A stretch of DNA of 32,609 bases from the NCBI GenBank assembly GCA_946482635.1, contig CAMLSG010000033.1:1-32609 (forward strand), read 5' to 3'. The translations under genes were made by a program, and so were the position numbers. Of this stretch, positions 23,858 through 31,311 are shown in pieces; position 1 is the first letter of the stretch; every line of letters begins with the position of its first letter. The stretch is from an uncultured Duganella sp. Its GTDB lineage: Bacteria > Pseudomonadota > Gammaproteobacteria > Burkholderiales > Burkholderiaceae. The notes beneath the pieces were generated by a model, which was given only the letters and a program-made list of their open reading frames with translations, did not search any database and was not told the DNA's origin.

Positions 23858-24829
23858 TTGAAACCGATTGGCACCTTCGGCGCATCCGCTTACCAGATCC
23901 AGGCCTTGCAACTATTCCGCGGCGCCGACAGCCTGCGGATTTCGCCGTTGTTGAAAGACTGCCCGATCGTGCAGGTCGAACAGGGCGAAGTTGTGGCCGA
24001 CCCGCAGCGCGCCCGCCTGTACATCGTGCTGCGCGGCGCCTTATCGGTCGCGGCGGACATGAGCACCGGCATGGCGGACGGCACCATCAGCAAAGTACTG
24101 CCCGGCGAAAGCGTCGGCGAACAGGCCGTGCTCGACGAAGAAGCCAACCAGGCCACGATCACCGCGCTGGAGCAAAGCGAATTGCTGGTGATCGAAGCGG
24201 AACTGGCATGGGAATTGATCGACGCCGCAAACGGCGTAGCGCGCAATCTATTGCGCCTGCTCTCCTTCCGCATCCGTGCCGCCAATGCGCAGATGCGCAA
24301 GCGCCAGAAACTTGGCGAATTCTATCGGCAGCTCTCAATGGTGGACGGCCTGACCGGCCTGTATAACCGCGCCTGGCTGAACGACTTCCTGCCACAGCTG
24401 GTCGCCAGCGCCAAGGTCACCGGCCAGCCGCTGTCGCTGATCATGCTCGACATCGACCACTTCAAGAAATTCAACGACAGCCACGGCCACCTGCAAGGCG
24501 ACGAAGCCCTGCGCACCGCCGCGCAAGTGCTGACCGGCGCCTTGCGCCCGACCGACTTCGCGGTCCGCTACGGCGGTGAAGAAATGATGGTGGTGCTGCC
24601 CGACACCAATGTGCAGGTAGCCGAAGTGGTCGCCGGCCGCCTGTGCCAGCGCATGCGCGAAGCGGTGGTATTTGACGACATGCGCCTGCCGCTGCCGCAC
24701 ATCACCAGCTCCTTCGGCGTCGCAGCGCTGGGCCCTGGACAGGACGAAACCGCCCTCATCGCCGCCGCCGACGCCGCCCTCTACCGCGCCAAGGATACCG
24801 GCCGCAACCGCGTCGAAGTCGCAAAATAA
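23858..24829 (+). CDS. Diguanylate cyclase with N-terminal cyclic-nucleotide-binding-like domain
   Basis: This 323-residue protein makes the second messenger c-di-GMP from two GTP. Residues about 25-135 look like a cNMP-binding domain (PIVQVEQGEVVADPQRARLY, then LRGALSVAADMS and PGESVGEQAVLDEEANQATI). The GGDEF domain follows a helix: LSMVDGLTGLYNRAWL, LIMLDIDHFKKFNDSHGH, and the active motif GGEEM at 239-243. The inhibitory I-site R230-P-T-D233 lies five residues before it, so feedback inhibition is likely. The start is TTG 23858 with AAGAAAG 7 nt upstream; no in-frame ATG fits better. The stop codon is part of palindrome P6. Confidence 0.9.
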   Translation: MKPIGTFGASAYQIQALQLFRGADSLRISPLLKDCPIVQVEQGEVVADPQRARLYIVLRGALSVAADMSTGMADGTISKVLPGESVGEQAVLDEEANQATITALEQSELLVIEAELAWELIDAANGVARNLLRLLSFRIRAANAQMRKRQKLGEFYRQLSMVDGLTGLYNRAWLNDFLPQLVASAKVTGQPLSLIMLDIDHFKKFNDSHGHLQGDEALRTAAQVLTGALRPTDFAVRYGGEEMMVVLPDTNVQVAEVVAGRLCQRMREAVVFDDMRLPLPHITSSFGVAALGPGQDETALIAAADAALYRAKDTGRNRVEVAK

Positions 24830-24907
24830 AAGTCGGGGTCAGGTCTGGCAATCGGACATTTTCGCTCGCGAAAATGTCCGATTGCCAGACCTGACCCCGA
24901 CTTTTAT
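24826..24907. repeat. Perfect long palindrome P6 (40-bp arms)
   Basis: Bases 24826-24865 and 24868-24907 are exact reverse complements over 40 bp with a 2-nt centre. Each arm reads TAAAAGTCGGGGTCAGGTCT and continues through GGCAATCGGACATTTTCGC. The left arm supplies the TAA stop of the diguanylate cyclase; the right arm ends at the first base of the convergent DUF5610-like gene's stop. No mismatch was found in any of the 40 pairs. Confidence 0.97.
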
Positions 24908-25467
24908 CACGCCACCTTGCCGCTTTGCGACTCGTCGGTGGATGAAGCCTGCCTTTGGTTTGAAACAAAGGCATCCAGGCCTTTCTGCACCAGCTCGTAG
25001 GTCTTGTCGATGTTGGAGGCAATGTCGCCTCCCAGCACCTTCAAGCCCTGCAGGATATCGCGCGCTTCCTTGAAGCCTTTTTCGATGCCGCCCTTGATGG
25101 TGTCCATGAAGCGGTTCAGGGCATCGTCGCCCTCCAGTTCGGAGTGCTGTTGCTGGAATGCGCTGAAGAACGCGGTCGATAACGATACAATGCGCCCCGC
25201 CGTGCCTTCCGGCGAGTTGTCCTGGCCCGAAGCATTCTGGATCGCATCCGGCCCGAAATCGGCTTCCAACTGCTCGTTGATCGAGGTGATTGCCGATTTG
25301 TAGACCAGCGCCAGCGGGTCATTTTCGGAATTCAGCGAAACCGAGGCCGATTCTTGCAGGATCGACACATTCAGCTGCATCTTGGCCCGGGTGGACGCCG
25401 AAATAGCCGTGTCATTGCTCGCCGTGGCGGGCGTGGCACGGGTGTTGACGGAAATGGAATTTGACAC
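24907..25467 (-). CDS. DUF5610-like protein
   Basis: This 186-residue protein has a central domain (QESASVSLNSENDPLALVYK, then AITSINEQLEADFGPDAIQN, GTAGRIVSLSTAFFSAFQQQ) that resembles DUF5610 proteins of gammaproteobacteria and related bacteria. The start is a serine/threonine/alanine-rich segment (SNSISVNTRATPATASND) and the C-terminal half is helical (FMDTIKGGIEKGFKEARDIL). It may be flagellum- or surface-related, as some such genes neighbour motility genes, but that is not shown here. I chose GTG 25467 because AAGGAGG lies 6-7 nt upstream; the frame extends 35 codons further upstream but only antisense into sbcB. It is divergent from sbcB with 50 bp between starts. Confidence 0.8.
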   Translation of the reverse strand: MSNSISVNTRATPATASNDTAISASTRAKMQLNVSILQESASVSLNSENDPLALVYKSAITSINEQLEADFGPDAIQNASGQDNSPEGTAGRIVSLSTAFFSAFQQQHSELEGDDALNRFMDTIKGGIEKGFKEARDILQGLKVLGGDIASNIDKTYELVQKGLDAFVSNQRQASSTDESQSGKVA

Positions 25468-25517
25468 AACAGTCCTCCTTGCCTCAGCATTCGATAACGA
25501 GAACCAACATTTGCACC

Positions 25518-26963
25518 ATGAGTAACCATACCTTCCTGTGGCATGACTACGAAACCTTCGGCGCCGTGCCACGCCGTGACCGCCCAGCCCAGTTTGCCGC
25601 TATCCGTACCGACGCAGAGCTGAACGAAATCGGCGAGCCGATCATGCTGTTCTGCCAGCCAGCCAACGATTACCTGCCTGACCCGGTCGCCTGCCTGATT
25701 ACTGGCATTACCCCACAGCAAGCTTTGCAGCAGGGTGTGCCGGAGCATAAGTTCGCGGCAACTGTCGAGAAGGCCTTTTCGGAGCCTGGCACCATAGGCG
25801 TAGGCTACAACACTATCCGGTTTGACGATGAAGTGACGCGCTTCTTGTTCTGGCGTAACTTGATCGATCCTTATGCTCGCGAGTGGCAAAACCAGTGCGG
25901 GCGCTGGGATTTGCTGGATGTGGTGCGGATGACCTATGCGTTGCGCCCCGAAGGTATTGAATGGCCCCTTAATGATAGCGGCAAACCGAGCTTCAAGCTT
26001 GAGCATTTGACGAAGGCCAATGGCCTGGTGCATGAGGCGGCGCACGATGCGTTGTCCGACGTGCGCGCGACCATCGCCCTGGCCCGCCTGATCCGCCAGA
26101 AGCACCCGAAACTGTTCGATTTCTGCCTGGCCCTGCACAAGAAAGACCGCGTGGCCGAGGAGATCGGCCTGCACCTGGCGCGCGAGCTGCGGCAGCCTTT
26201 CCTGCACGTGTCGGGCATGTTCCCGGCCGAGCGCGGCTGCCTGGCGCTGGTATGGCCTTTGGCGCCGCATCCGTCCAACAAGAACGAATTGCTGGTGTGG
26301 GATTGCTCGTACGATCCGCAGGAGCTGTTTGCGCTGGATGCGGAGACGATCCGCATCCGCATGTTCACCCGCACCGATGCGATGCCGGAGGGGATGACGC
26401 GCTTGCCGATCAAGAGCATCCACCTGAACAAGTCGCCGATGCTGGTGTCGAACCTGAAAACGCTGCGGCCGGAGCTGGCCGAGCGCTGGGGGCTGGACCT
26501 GGATGCTGCCCGTGCCCATGCGGCGCGTGCGGCGGCGGGGCCGGATATGTCGGCGATCTGGGACCAGGTATTCTGGCGCCCGGTTGGCGAGCCGGCGGAT
26601 GTGGATGAAGATCTGTACGGGGGCTTCGTCAGCAATGACGACAAGCGCTTGCTGGAATCGCTGCGGCGCGAGCATCCGGCCAAGCTGGCGTCGGCTTCAC
26701 CGCATTTCCGGGACGACCGGTTGGGCGAGCTGTTTTTCCGCTATCGGGCGCGCAACTTCCCGCAGACCTTGTCCGAGGAGGAGCATGAGCATTGGGAGCA
26801 GCATCGTGCGGCGCGCTTGTTCGAAGGCGCTGGCGGGGCGCGCACTGTCGATGAATTGTTCTCGGAGCTGGATCGACTGGGCGCGGAGGCAGATGAGCGG
26901 GGGCAGGAAGTGCTGGCTGCCTTGTATGACTACGTTGAAATGATTGCGCCGGAGCGCTACTAA
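25518..26963 (+). CDS. sbcB: Exodeoxyribonuclease I
   Basis: This 481-residue 3'-5' single-strand exonuclease is close in length to E. coli SbcB (475). The DEDD-superfamily motifs are present: D10 and E12 in WHDYETFGA, GYNTIRFDDEVTRFLFWRN with the second aspartate, and HDALSDVRATIALARL with D181. ExoI takes part in mismatch repair and recombination end processing. The middle SH3-like and C-terminal helical regions follow to the end (ALYDYVEMIAPERY). The start is ATG 25518, matching the family N-terminus. The stop TAA is the first part of element P7. Confidence 0.95.
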   Translation: MSNHTFLWHDYETFGAVPRRDRPAQFAAIRTDAELNEIGEPIMLFCQPANDYLPDPVACLITGITPQQALQQGVPEHKFAATVEKAFSEPGTIGVGYNTIRFDDEVTRFLFWRNLIDPYAREWQNQCGRWDLLDVVRMTYALRPEGIEWPLNDSGKPSFKLEHLTKANGLVHEAAHDALSDVRATIALARLIRQKHPKLFDFCLALHKKDRVAEEIGLHLARELRQPFLHVSGMFPAERGCLALVWPLAPHPSNKNELLVWDCSYDPQELFALDAETIRIRMFTRTDAMPEGMTRLPIKSIHLNKSPMLVSNLKTLRPELAERWGLDLDAARAHAARAAAGPDMSAIWDQVFWRPVGEPADVDEDLYGGFVSNDDKRLLESLRREHPAKLASASPHFRDDRLGELFFRYRARNFPQTLSEEEHEHWEQHRAARLFEGAGGARTVDELFSELDRLGAEADERGQEVLAALYDYVEMIAPERY

Positions 26964-27080
26964 AACCGGTAAGGCGGTGTCTGACCCACAGGGTCAGACA
27001 CCCGGCTCGCAGCTGCCGCTGGCTAGTGTCTGACCCTGTGGGTCTGACGGGACGGCCATCCGGCTGGTTTACCGGGTTTA
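26961..27080. repeat. Palindromic element P7 between convergent sbcB and pyrF
   Basis: The left end is TAAAACCGGTAA (26961-26972), starting with the sbcB stop. The right end, read on the minus strand, is TAAACCCGGTAAACC (27080-27066), starting with the pyrF stop. Between them is a perfect 11-bp hairpin, GTGTCTGACCC (26977-26987) with GGGTCAGACAC (26991-27001) around ACA, and a second less regular GTCTGACCC copy (27028-27036). The boundary motif is therefore joined to the stop codon on both sides. Confidence 0.9.
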
Positions 27081-27899
27081 AGCGCGATGGGCGTTGATCG
27101 CGTCGCGCGTCTCCTGCGCCACGCGGCGTGCGGCGGCCGCGAAGTCTTCACTACCTTGCGGGGCTGCGTACAGGATCGCGCGCGACGAATTGATCATCAT
27201 GCCGGTGCCGTTATACGTGCGGCCAGCCTTGACGGTCGCCTCAATATCCCCACCCTGCGCACCAATCCCCGGCACCAGCAGCGGCATGTCGCCCACAATC
27301 CCGCGCACCTGGGCCAGTTCCTCAGGGAAGGTTGCACCCACCACCAGCGCGCACTGGCCATTGGCATTCCACTTCTCAGCCACCAGCTTGGCAACGTGCT
27401 GGTACAGCGGCTTGCCATCCACCTTCAGGAACTGCAGGTCCGAGCCGCCGGCGTTCGAGGTGCGGCACAGGATGATCACACCACGGTCGCTCCATTCCAT
27501 GTACGGCTCGACGGAGTCGGAACCCATGTACGGATTCACGGTCACCGCATCCGCGCCATAGCGGTCGAACGCTTCACGCGCGTACTGCTTGGCGGTTGCA
27601 CCGATGTCGCCGCGCTTGGCGTCCAGGATCATCGGGATGTGCGGATAGTTTTCCTTGGCGTAGGCGCAGATCTTTTCGAGCTGGTCTTCCGCGCCCAGCG
27701 CCGCGAAATAGGCAATTTGCGGCTTGAACGAGCATGCCAGGTCGGCGGTAGCGTCGATAATCTCGGTGCAGAACTGGTAAATGCCTTGCGGGTTGTTCTG
27801 GAATTGCGCAGGCAGGCGCGCCATATCCGGGTCCAGGCCAACGCACAGCAGGGAATCGTTGGCTGCCCAGGCAGCGGATAATTTTTCGATAAATGTCAC
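27078..27899 (-). CDS. pyrF: Orotidine-5'-phosphate decarboxylase (type 2)
   Basis: This 273-residue enzyme decarboxylates OMP to UMP, the last step of pyrimidine synthesis. It is the longer type 2 form seen in many betaproteobacteria and actinobacteria. [14 protein letters not shown] opens the barrel; the catalytic D93-x-K95-x2-D98 lies in [18 protein letters not shown], with K95 the catalytic lysine. [18 protein letters not shown] and [15 protein letters not shown] complete the phosphate and base site. The start is ATG 27899. It is monocistronic and convergent with sbcB, with P7 between. Confidence 0.96.
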   Translation of the reverse strand: MTFIEKLSAAWAANDSLLCVGLDPDMARLPAQFQNNPQGIYQFCTEIIDATADLACSFKPQIAYFAALGAEDQLEKICAYAKENYPHIPMILDAKRGDIGATAKQYAREAFDRYGADAVTVNPYMGSDSVEPYMEWSDRGVIILCRTSNAGGSDLQFLKVDGKPLYQHVAKLVAEKWNANGQCALVVGATFPEELAQVRGIVGDMPLLVPGIGAQGGDIEATVKAGRTYNGTGMMINSSRAILYAAPQGSEDFAAAARRVAQETRDAINAHRA

Positions 27900-27934
27900 A
27901 GCGGGCCTCTTTTTTCTTGCGTTGCAAACCCTAC

Positions 27935-27940
27935 ATTATA
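27935..27940 (-). promoter_or_regulatory. pyrF -10 box
   Basis: A perfect TATAAT lies on the minus strand 35 nt before the pyrF ATG. No good -35 is seen 16-18 bp upstream (GGCAAT at best). The GC-rich and T-rich leader between it and the ATG shows no stable attenuator hairpin. Confidence 0.5.
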
Positions 27941-28023
27941 ACGGGGCGGGTGTGTGCATTGCCGCACATGGCTGCCGGCTAATTTGCGTGTATATTTCGA
28001 TAATACGTTCCAAGGAGCGAATA

Positions 28024-28614
28024 ATGCGAAACTTTCTGGCAATGAGCGTGCTGGCGACAGTTCTGCTGTCCGGCTGCGGTTACAACGAGTTCCAGGCCAA
28101 GGACGAAGCGGTCAAGGCGCAGTGGGGCGAGGTGGTCAACCAGTACCAGCGGCGGGCCGACCTGATCCCGAACCTGGTGAATACCGTCAAGGGCTATGCC
28201 TCGCACGAGCGCGAAACCCTGGAGGCTGTGACCAGGGCGCGTGCTTCGGCCACCAGCGTGCAGGTGACGCCGGAGGTGCTGAATAATCCGGGCGCGCTGC
28301 AGAAATTCCAGCAGGCGCAGGGTGAACTGACCAATGCCTTGTCGCGGCTGATGGTGGTAGCCGAAAAATATCCCGACCTGAAGGCGGATGCCAGTTTCCG
28401 CGACCTGCAATCGCAGCTCGAAGGCACGGAGAACCGCATCACCGTGGCACGCCAGCGCTATATCGCCTCGGTGCAGGACTTCAACGTCCTGGCGCGGCGC
28501 TTCCCGACCAACCTGACGGCGAAGATGTTCGGTTATGACGTGAAGCCCAGCTTCACCGTCGAAAACGAGAAATCCATTTCAACCGCTCCAACGGTGGACT
28601 TCAACAAGAAGTAA
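28024..28614 (+). CDS. lemA: LemA family lipoprotein
   Basis: This 196-residue protein belongs to the LemA family, helical-bundle proteins anchored in the inner or outer membrane. The N-terminus (MRNFLAMSVLATVLLSGC) is a lipoprotein signal with lipobox L-S-G-C18. VKAQWGEVVNQYQRRADLIP and NLVNTVKGYASHERE are the family hallmark, and the C-terminus contains ARQRYIASVQDFNVLARRFP. AAGGAG lies 5 nt before the ATG. It heads a three-gene set with two TPM-domain genes, a common pairing whose function is not settled. Confidence 0.94.
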   Translation: MRNFLAMSVLATVLLSGCGYNEFQAKDEAVKAQWGEVVNQYQRRADLIPNLVNTVKGYASHERETLEAVTRARASATSVQVTPEVLNNPGALQKFQQAQGELTNALSRLMVVAEKYPDLKADASFRDLQSQLEGTENRITVARQRYIASVQDFNVLARRFPTNLTAKMFGYDVKPSFTVENEKSISTAPTVDFNKK

Positions 28615-28623
28615 GGAGTCGCA

Positions 28624-29814
28624 ATGGCGACCACACCACGCCAAACGCGCGGAGGCGGCAAGGCTTCCAGCCGCGACGAAGACCGGCTCAGCGATCCGCT
28701 GATCGATCGCGACCTGGCGCGGCGCACTGGCGGGCTGGCCGAGCATGCGCGGCGCTGGAGCATCCTGCCTGGCTCGCCCTGGCTCAGGATGGTGATCGGG
28801 GTTGCCATACTTGTGCTGCTGGCGCTGGTCGTCACCGGCGCCCGCGCTGCGGATGGCTTTGTCGCGGTGCCGGCACATGCAGCCCGCGTTACCGACCAGG
28901 CGGGCATGCTGAACGCGCAGCAGCGCTCGGCCCTCGATGGCGTGCTGGCGGACTATGAGCGCAAGACCGGCAGCCAGATCGCCATCCTGCTGGTGCCTTC
29001 CACGGCGCCGGAGGCGATCGAGCAATACAGCATCCGCGTGGCCGAGGCGTGGAAGCTGGGCCGCAAGGGCATCGATGATGGCGTGCTGCTGGTGGTGGCC
29101 AAGAATAACCCGTCTTCGCTGCGCAGGCTGCGGATTGAAGCCGGACGCGGTGTCCAGGGGACCTTGACAGATGCCCAGTCAAAACGGGTTTTGCAGGATG
29201 TGATTGCGCCGCATTTCCGGCAAGGCGATTTCTATGGCGGGCTCGCGGCGGGCGTGAGTGCAATCGCGACTTTACTGGATAAGGAACACTTCCCTGCTCC
29301 GCCAGGCGCTCAAGGCAGCGCCACGCCAGCAGGGAGCGGGACGGCAGGCAGCGCTGCCAGTGGAGACAGTGGCGTCGCCGGCATGGCGCAAGCGGCGGGC
29401 GCTGGCGGCATCCCTGGGAGTGAAGGCGCTGATGCGACGCAAAATGCCGCGAACTCCGGCGCAACGAATGGCCCCGGCAGCACTGGCGGCTCAACGGAGC
29501 CGGGGCGGCGCGGCTCAGGCGACGGTGGCGGCTGGTCCGCAGGCTGGCTATTCCCCTTGCTGCTGTTCGGCGTGTTCGTCGTGCTGCCGATGCTGCGCGG
29601 CGGCTCGCGGCGCGGCTTGCGGCGCGGCGGCTGGGGTTCGGACGCAACAGGGGTGCTGCTTGGTGCGGCATTGGGCAATGCCTTGAGCGCCGCGGCGCAC
29701 CGCAGCAGTGGCGGAAGCAGTTGGGGCGGTGGTGGCTTCGGCGGCGACATCGGGGGCGGCTTCAGTGGCGGCGGCGGCACCTTCGACGGCGGCGGCGCCT
29801 CGGGAGACTGGTGA
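28624..29814 (+). CDS. TPM-domain membrane protein (YgcG-like)
   Basis: This 396-residue protein carries a TPM (thylakoid/phosphatase-like) domain at about residues 85-215: VTDQAGMLNAQQRSALDGVL, IAILLVPSTAPEAIEQYSIR, LLVVAKNNPSSLRRLRIEAG. A membrane segment follows near 302-325 (LFPLLLFGVFVVLPML), then a glycine/serine-rich C-terminus ending FDGGGASGDW. Unusually, about 53 hydrophilic residues (MATTPRQTRGGGKASSRDED...) precede the first membrane helix (MVIGVAILVLLALVV), in place of a plain signal peptide; ARAADGF after it could be a cleavage site. TAAGGAG overlaps the lemA stop. A long low-complexity Gly/Ala/Ser linker lies at about 220-300. Confidence 0.88.
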   Translation: MATTPRQTRGGGKASSRDEDRLSDPLIDRDLARRTGGLAEHARRWSILPGSPWLRMVIGVAILVLLALVVTGARAADGFVAVPAHAARVTDQAGMLNAQQRSALDGVLADYERKTGSQIAILLVPSTAPEAIEQYSIRVAEAWKLGRKGIDDGVLLVVAKNNPSSLRRLRIEAGRGVQGTLTDAQSKRVLQDVIAPHFRQGDFYGGLAAGVSAIATLLDKEHFPAPPGAQGSATPAGSGTAGSAASGDSGVAGMAQAAGAGGIPGSEGADATQNAANSGATNGPGSTGGSTEPGRRGSGDGGGWSAGWLFPLLLFGVFVVLPMLRGGSRRGLRRGGWGSDATGVLLGAALGNALSAAAHRSSGGSSWGGGGFGGDIGGGFSGGGGTFDGGGASGDW

Positions 29815-30338
29815 TGGCAACTCAACCCACGACGTTCTTCGGCCGCTGCAAACGCGCATGGCGCCATATGACAAACGGCACCGGCGCCGGCAAGCGCGCC
29901 TTCCCCCCGGCCACGCTGCAAGCGATCGAACAAGCCATCACGCTGGGCGAGCAGCGCCACCGCGCCGAAGTGCGCCTGATCGTGGAACCCGGCCTGGATG
30001 CCCGCGCTGCCTTCAACAACGTCAGCAACCGCCAGCGCGCCCGCGCCCTGTTCGCGCAGTACGGGGTATGGGACACCGAGGAAAATTGCGGTGTCCTCAT
30101 CTACATCAACCTCGCCGCGCGAGAAGTCGACATCGTTGCCGACCGCCACGTCGGCCGTCTGGTCGCCGACACGGAATGGCAAACCATCTGCCGCACCATG
30201 ACCACCGGCTTCGCCCAGGGCGACTACCACGCCCCCACTTTATCCGCACTGGAACAGCTCAACACTCTGTTGGCGCGCCACTACCCTGCCGACGGCACAC
30301 GGCCGAACCAACTGCCCAACGACGCGGTCATCCTCTAA
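29814..30338 (+). CDS. TPM-domain protein, second copy
   Basis: This 174-residue protein has a TPM-type domain over most of its length (IEQAITLGEQRHRAEVRLIV, then GVWDTEENCGVLIYINLAAR and EVDIVADRHVG). It lacks a signal peptide and membrane helix, so it is a soluble version, perhaps acting with the membrane-bound TPM protein encoded just upstream. Its ATG overlaps that gene's stop (TGATG), so the two are translationally coupled. The first 40 residues are basic (RCKRAWRHMTNGTGAGKRAF). Function is not established for this family in bacteria. Confidence 0.86.
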   Translation: MATQPTTFFGRCKRAWRHMTNGTGAGKRAFPPATLQAIEQAITLGEQRHRAEVRLIVEPGLDARAAFNNVSNRQRARALFAQYGVWDTEENCGVLIYINLAAREVDIVADRHVGRLVADTEWQTICRTMTTGFAQGDYHAPTLSALEQLNTLLARHYPADGTRPNQLPNDAVIL

Positions 30339-30370
30339 AATAAGCTTCCTAACCGACAAGCGGAAGCGAT

Positions 30371-31135
30371 ATGAAATTAACGAATAAAGTAGCCATCGTC
30401 ACCGGCGCCACCCAGGGTATCGGCCTGGCCTGCGCGCAGCGCCTCATTACCGAAGGGGCCAAGGTCATGCTGGTGGACATCAAGCCGGAAGGCGCCCAGG
30501 CAGCCGAAGCGCTGGGCGACCAGGCGCGCTTCTTCGCCGCCGACGTCAGCCAGAAAGCCGACGTGGATGCCCTGGTCGCGGCCACCCTGGCTGCCTTCGG
30601 CCGCATCGATATCCTGGTCAACAACGCGGGCGTGACCCACAAATGCAGCTTCCTCGACCTGGCCGAAGCCGATTTCGACCGCGTGCTGGGCATCAACCTG
30701 AAGTCCATGTTCCTGTGCGGCCAGGCCGTGGCGCGCGAGATGGTCAAGCAGCAGAGCGGCTGCATTATCAATATGTCAAGTGTAAACTCGGAACTGGCGA
30801 TTCCGGACCAGGTGCCTTATGTGGTTTCGAAAGGCGGCGTCAACCAGCTGACCAAGGTCATGTCGCTGAACCTGGCCCCGTATGGCATTCGTGTCAACGG
30901 TATCGGCCCCGGCACCATCCTGACCGAACTGGCAAAACAGGCGGTCCTGGCCAGCCCGGAAGCCAAGCGCACCATTTTGTCGCGCACTCCTTTGGGGCGT
31001 TGCGGGGAGCCGGAAGAGGTGGCTTCCATATGCGCTTTCCTCGCTAGCGACGATGCCAGCTACATGACCGGACAGACGCTTTTCGTGGACGGCGGCCGCA
31101 TGGCGCTGAACTACGTTGTACCAGTTAAAGAATAG
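30371..31135 (+). CDS. SDR family NAD(P)-dependent oxidoreductase
   Basis: This 254-residue classical short-chain dehydrogenase has the cofactor motif TGATQGIG at 11-18, NNAG in ILVNNAGVTHKCSF, and the catalytic set S137, Y150 and K154 (INMSSVNSE and PYVVSKGG). The C-terminus (YMTGQTLFVDGGRMALNYV) is normal for FabG-like or sugar/alcohol dehydrogenases. VLVDI after the second strand, with Asp at the end, suggests NAD rather than NADP. No operon partner is seen: the TPM gene ends 32 bp upstream, and the gap has GCGGAAG only as a weak Shine-Dalgarno. The substrate cannot be told. Confidence 0.92.
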   Translation: MKLTNKVAIVTGATQGIGLACAQRLITEGAKVMLVDIKPEGAQAAEALGDQARFFAADVSQKADVDALVAATLAAFGRIDILVNNAGVTHKCSFLDLAEADFDRVLGINLKSMFLCGQAVAREMVKQQSGCIINMSSVNSELAIPDQVPYVVSKGGVNQLTKVMSLNLAPYGIRVNGIGPGTILTELAKQAVLASPEAKRTILSRTPLGRCGEPEEVASICAFLASDDASYMTGQTLFVDGGRMALNYVVPVKE

Positions 31136-31191
31136 TTATACGAAATCTGAATAACGATTATCGAAAAGGAAAATTGGACTAATATGTGGCG

Positions 31192-31272
31192 GCGCACCAT
31201 AATTGCACATGTCTCCACTATTCTCCTCCAAGAAAATAGTTTAAGCCCGCTTTAACCAGCGGGCTTTTTTTT
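31192..31272 (+). ncRNA. Candidate small RNA with anti-Shine-Dalgarno loop
   Basis: Between the SDR gene and the chemotaxis receptor lie 176 bp with no supported gene. A TAATAT -10-like hexamer (31180-31185) could start a transcript near 31192, though its -35 is poor. The transcript would hold a hairpin ACTATT (31217-31222) / AATAGT (31235-31240) whose 12-nt loop shows CTCCTCC, complementary to Shine-Dalgarno sequences, and would end in the terminator at 31243-31272. The alternative is that it is only the SDR 3' UTR. Confidence 0.3.
31243..31272 (+). terminator. Strong rho-independent terminator
   Basis: AAGCCCGC (31243-31250) pairs with GCGGGCTT (31259-31266) around an 8-nt loop, followed by a run of T residues (nine in all from the stem end). 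It closes the SDR transcript or the candidate small RNA, about 40 bp before the chemotaxis receptor start. Confidence 0.93.
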
Positions 31273-31311
31273 TGGCCATAATTCATGAGGTGGCAAGCGG
31301 GAGGGACTACG

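Noticed and set aside
24831..24905. Short frames reading through palindrome P6 on both strands
   Set aside because: They are the translated palindrome itself, with no start signals, and lie between two stop codons.
25371..26675. A 434-codon minus-strand frame opposite sbcB
   Set aside because: Antisense to a complete exonuclease I gene with all catalytic motifs.
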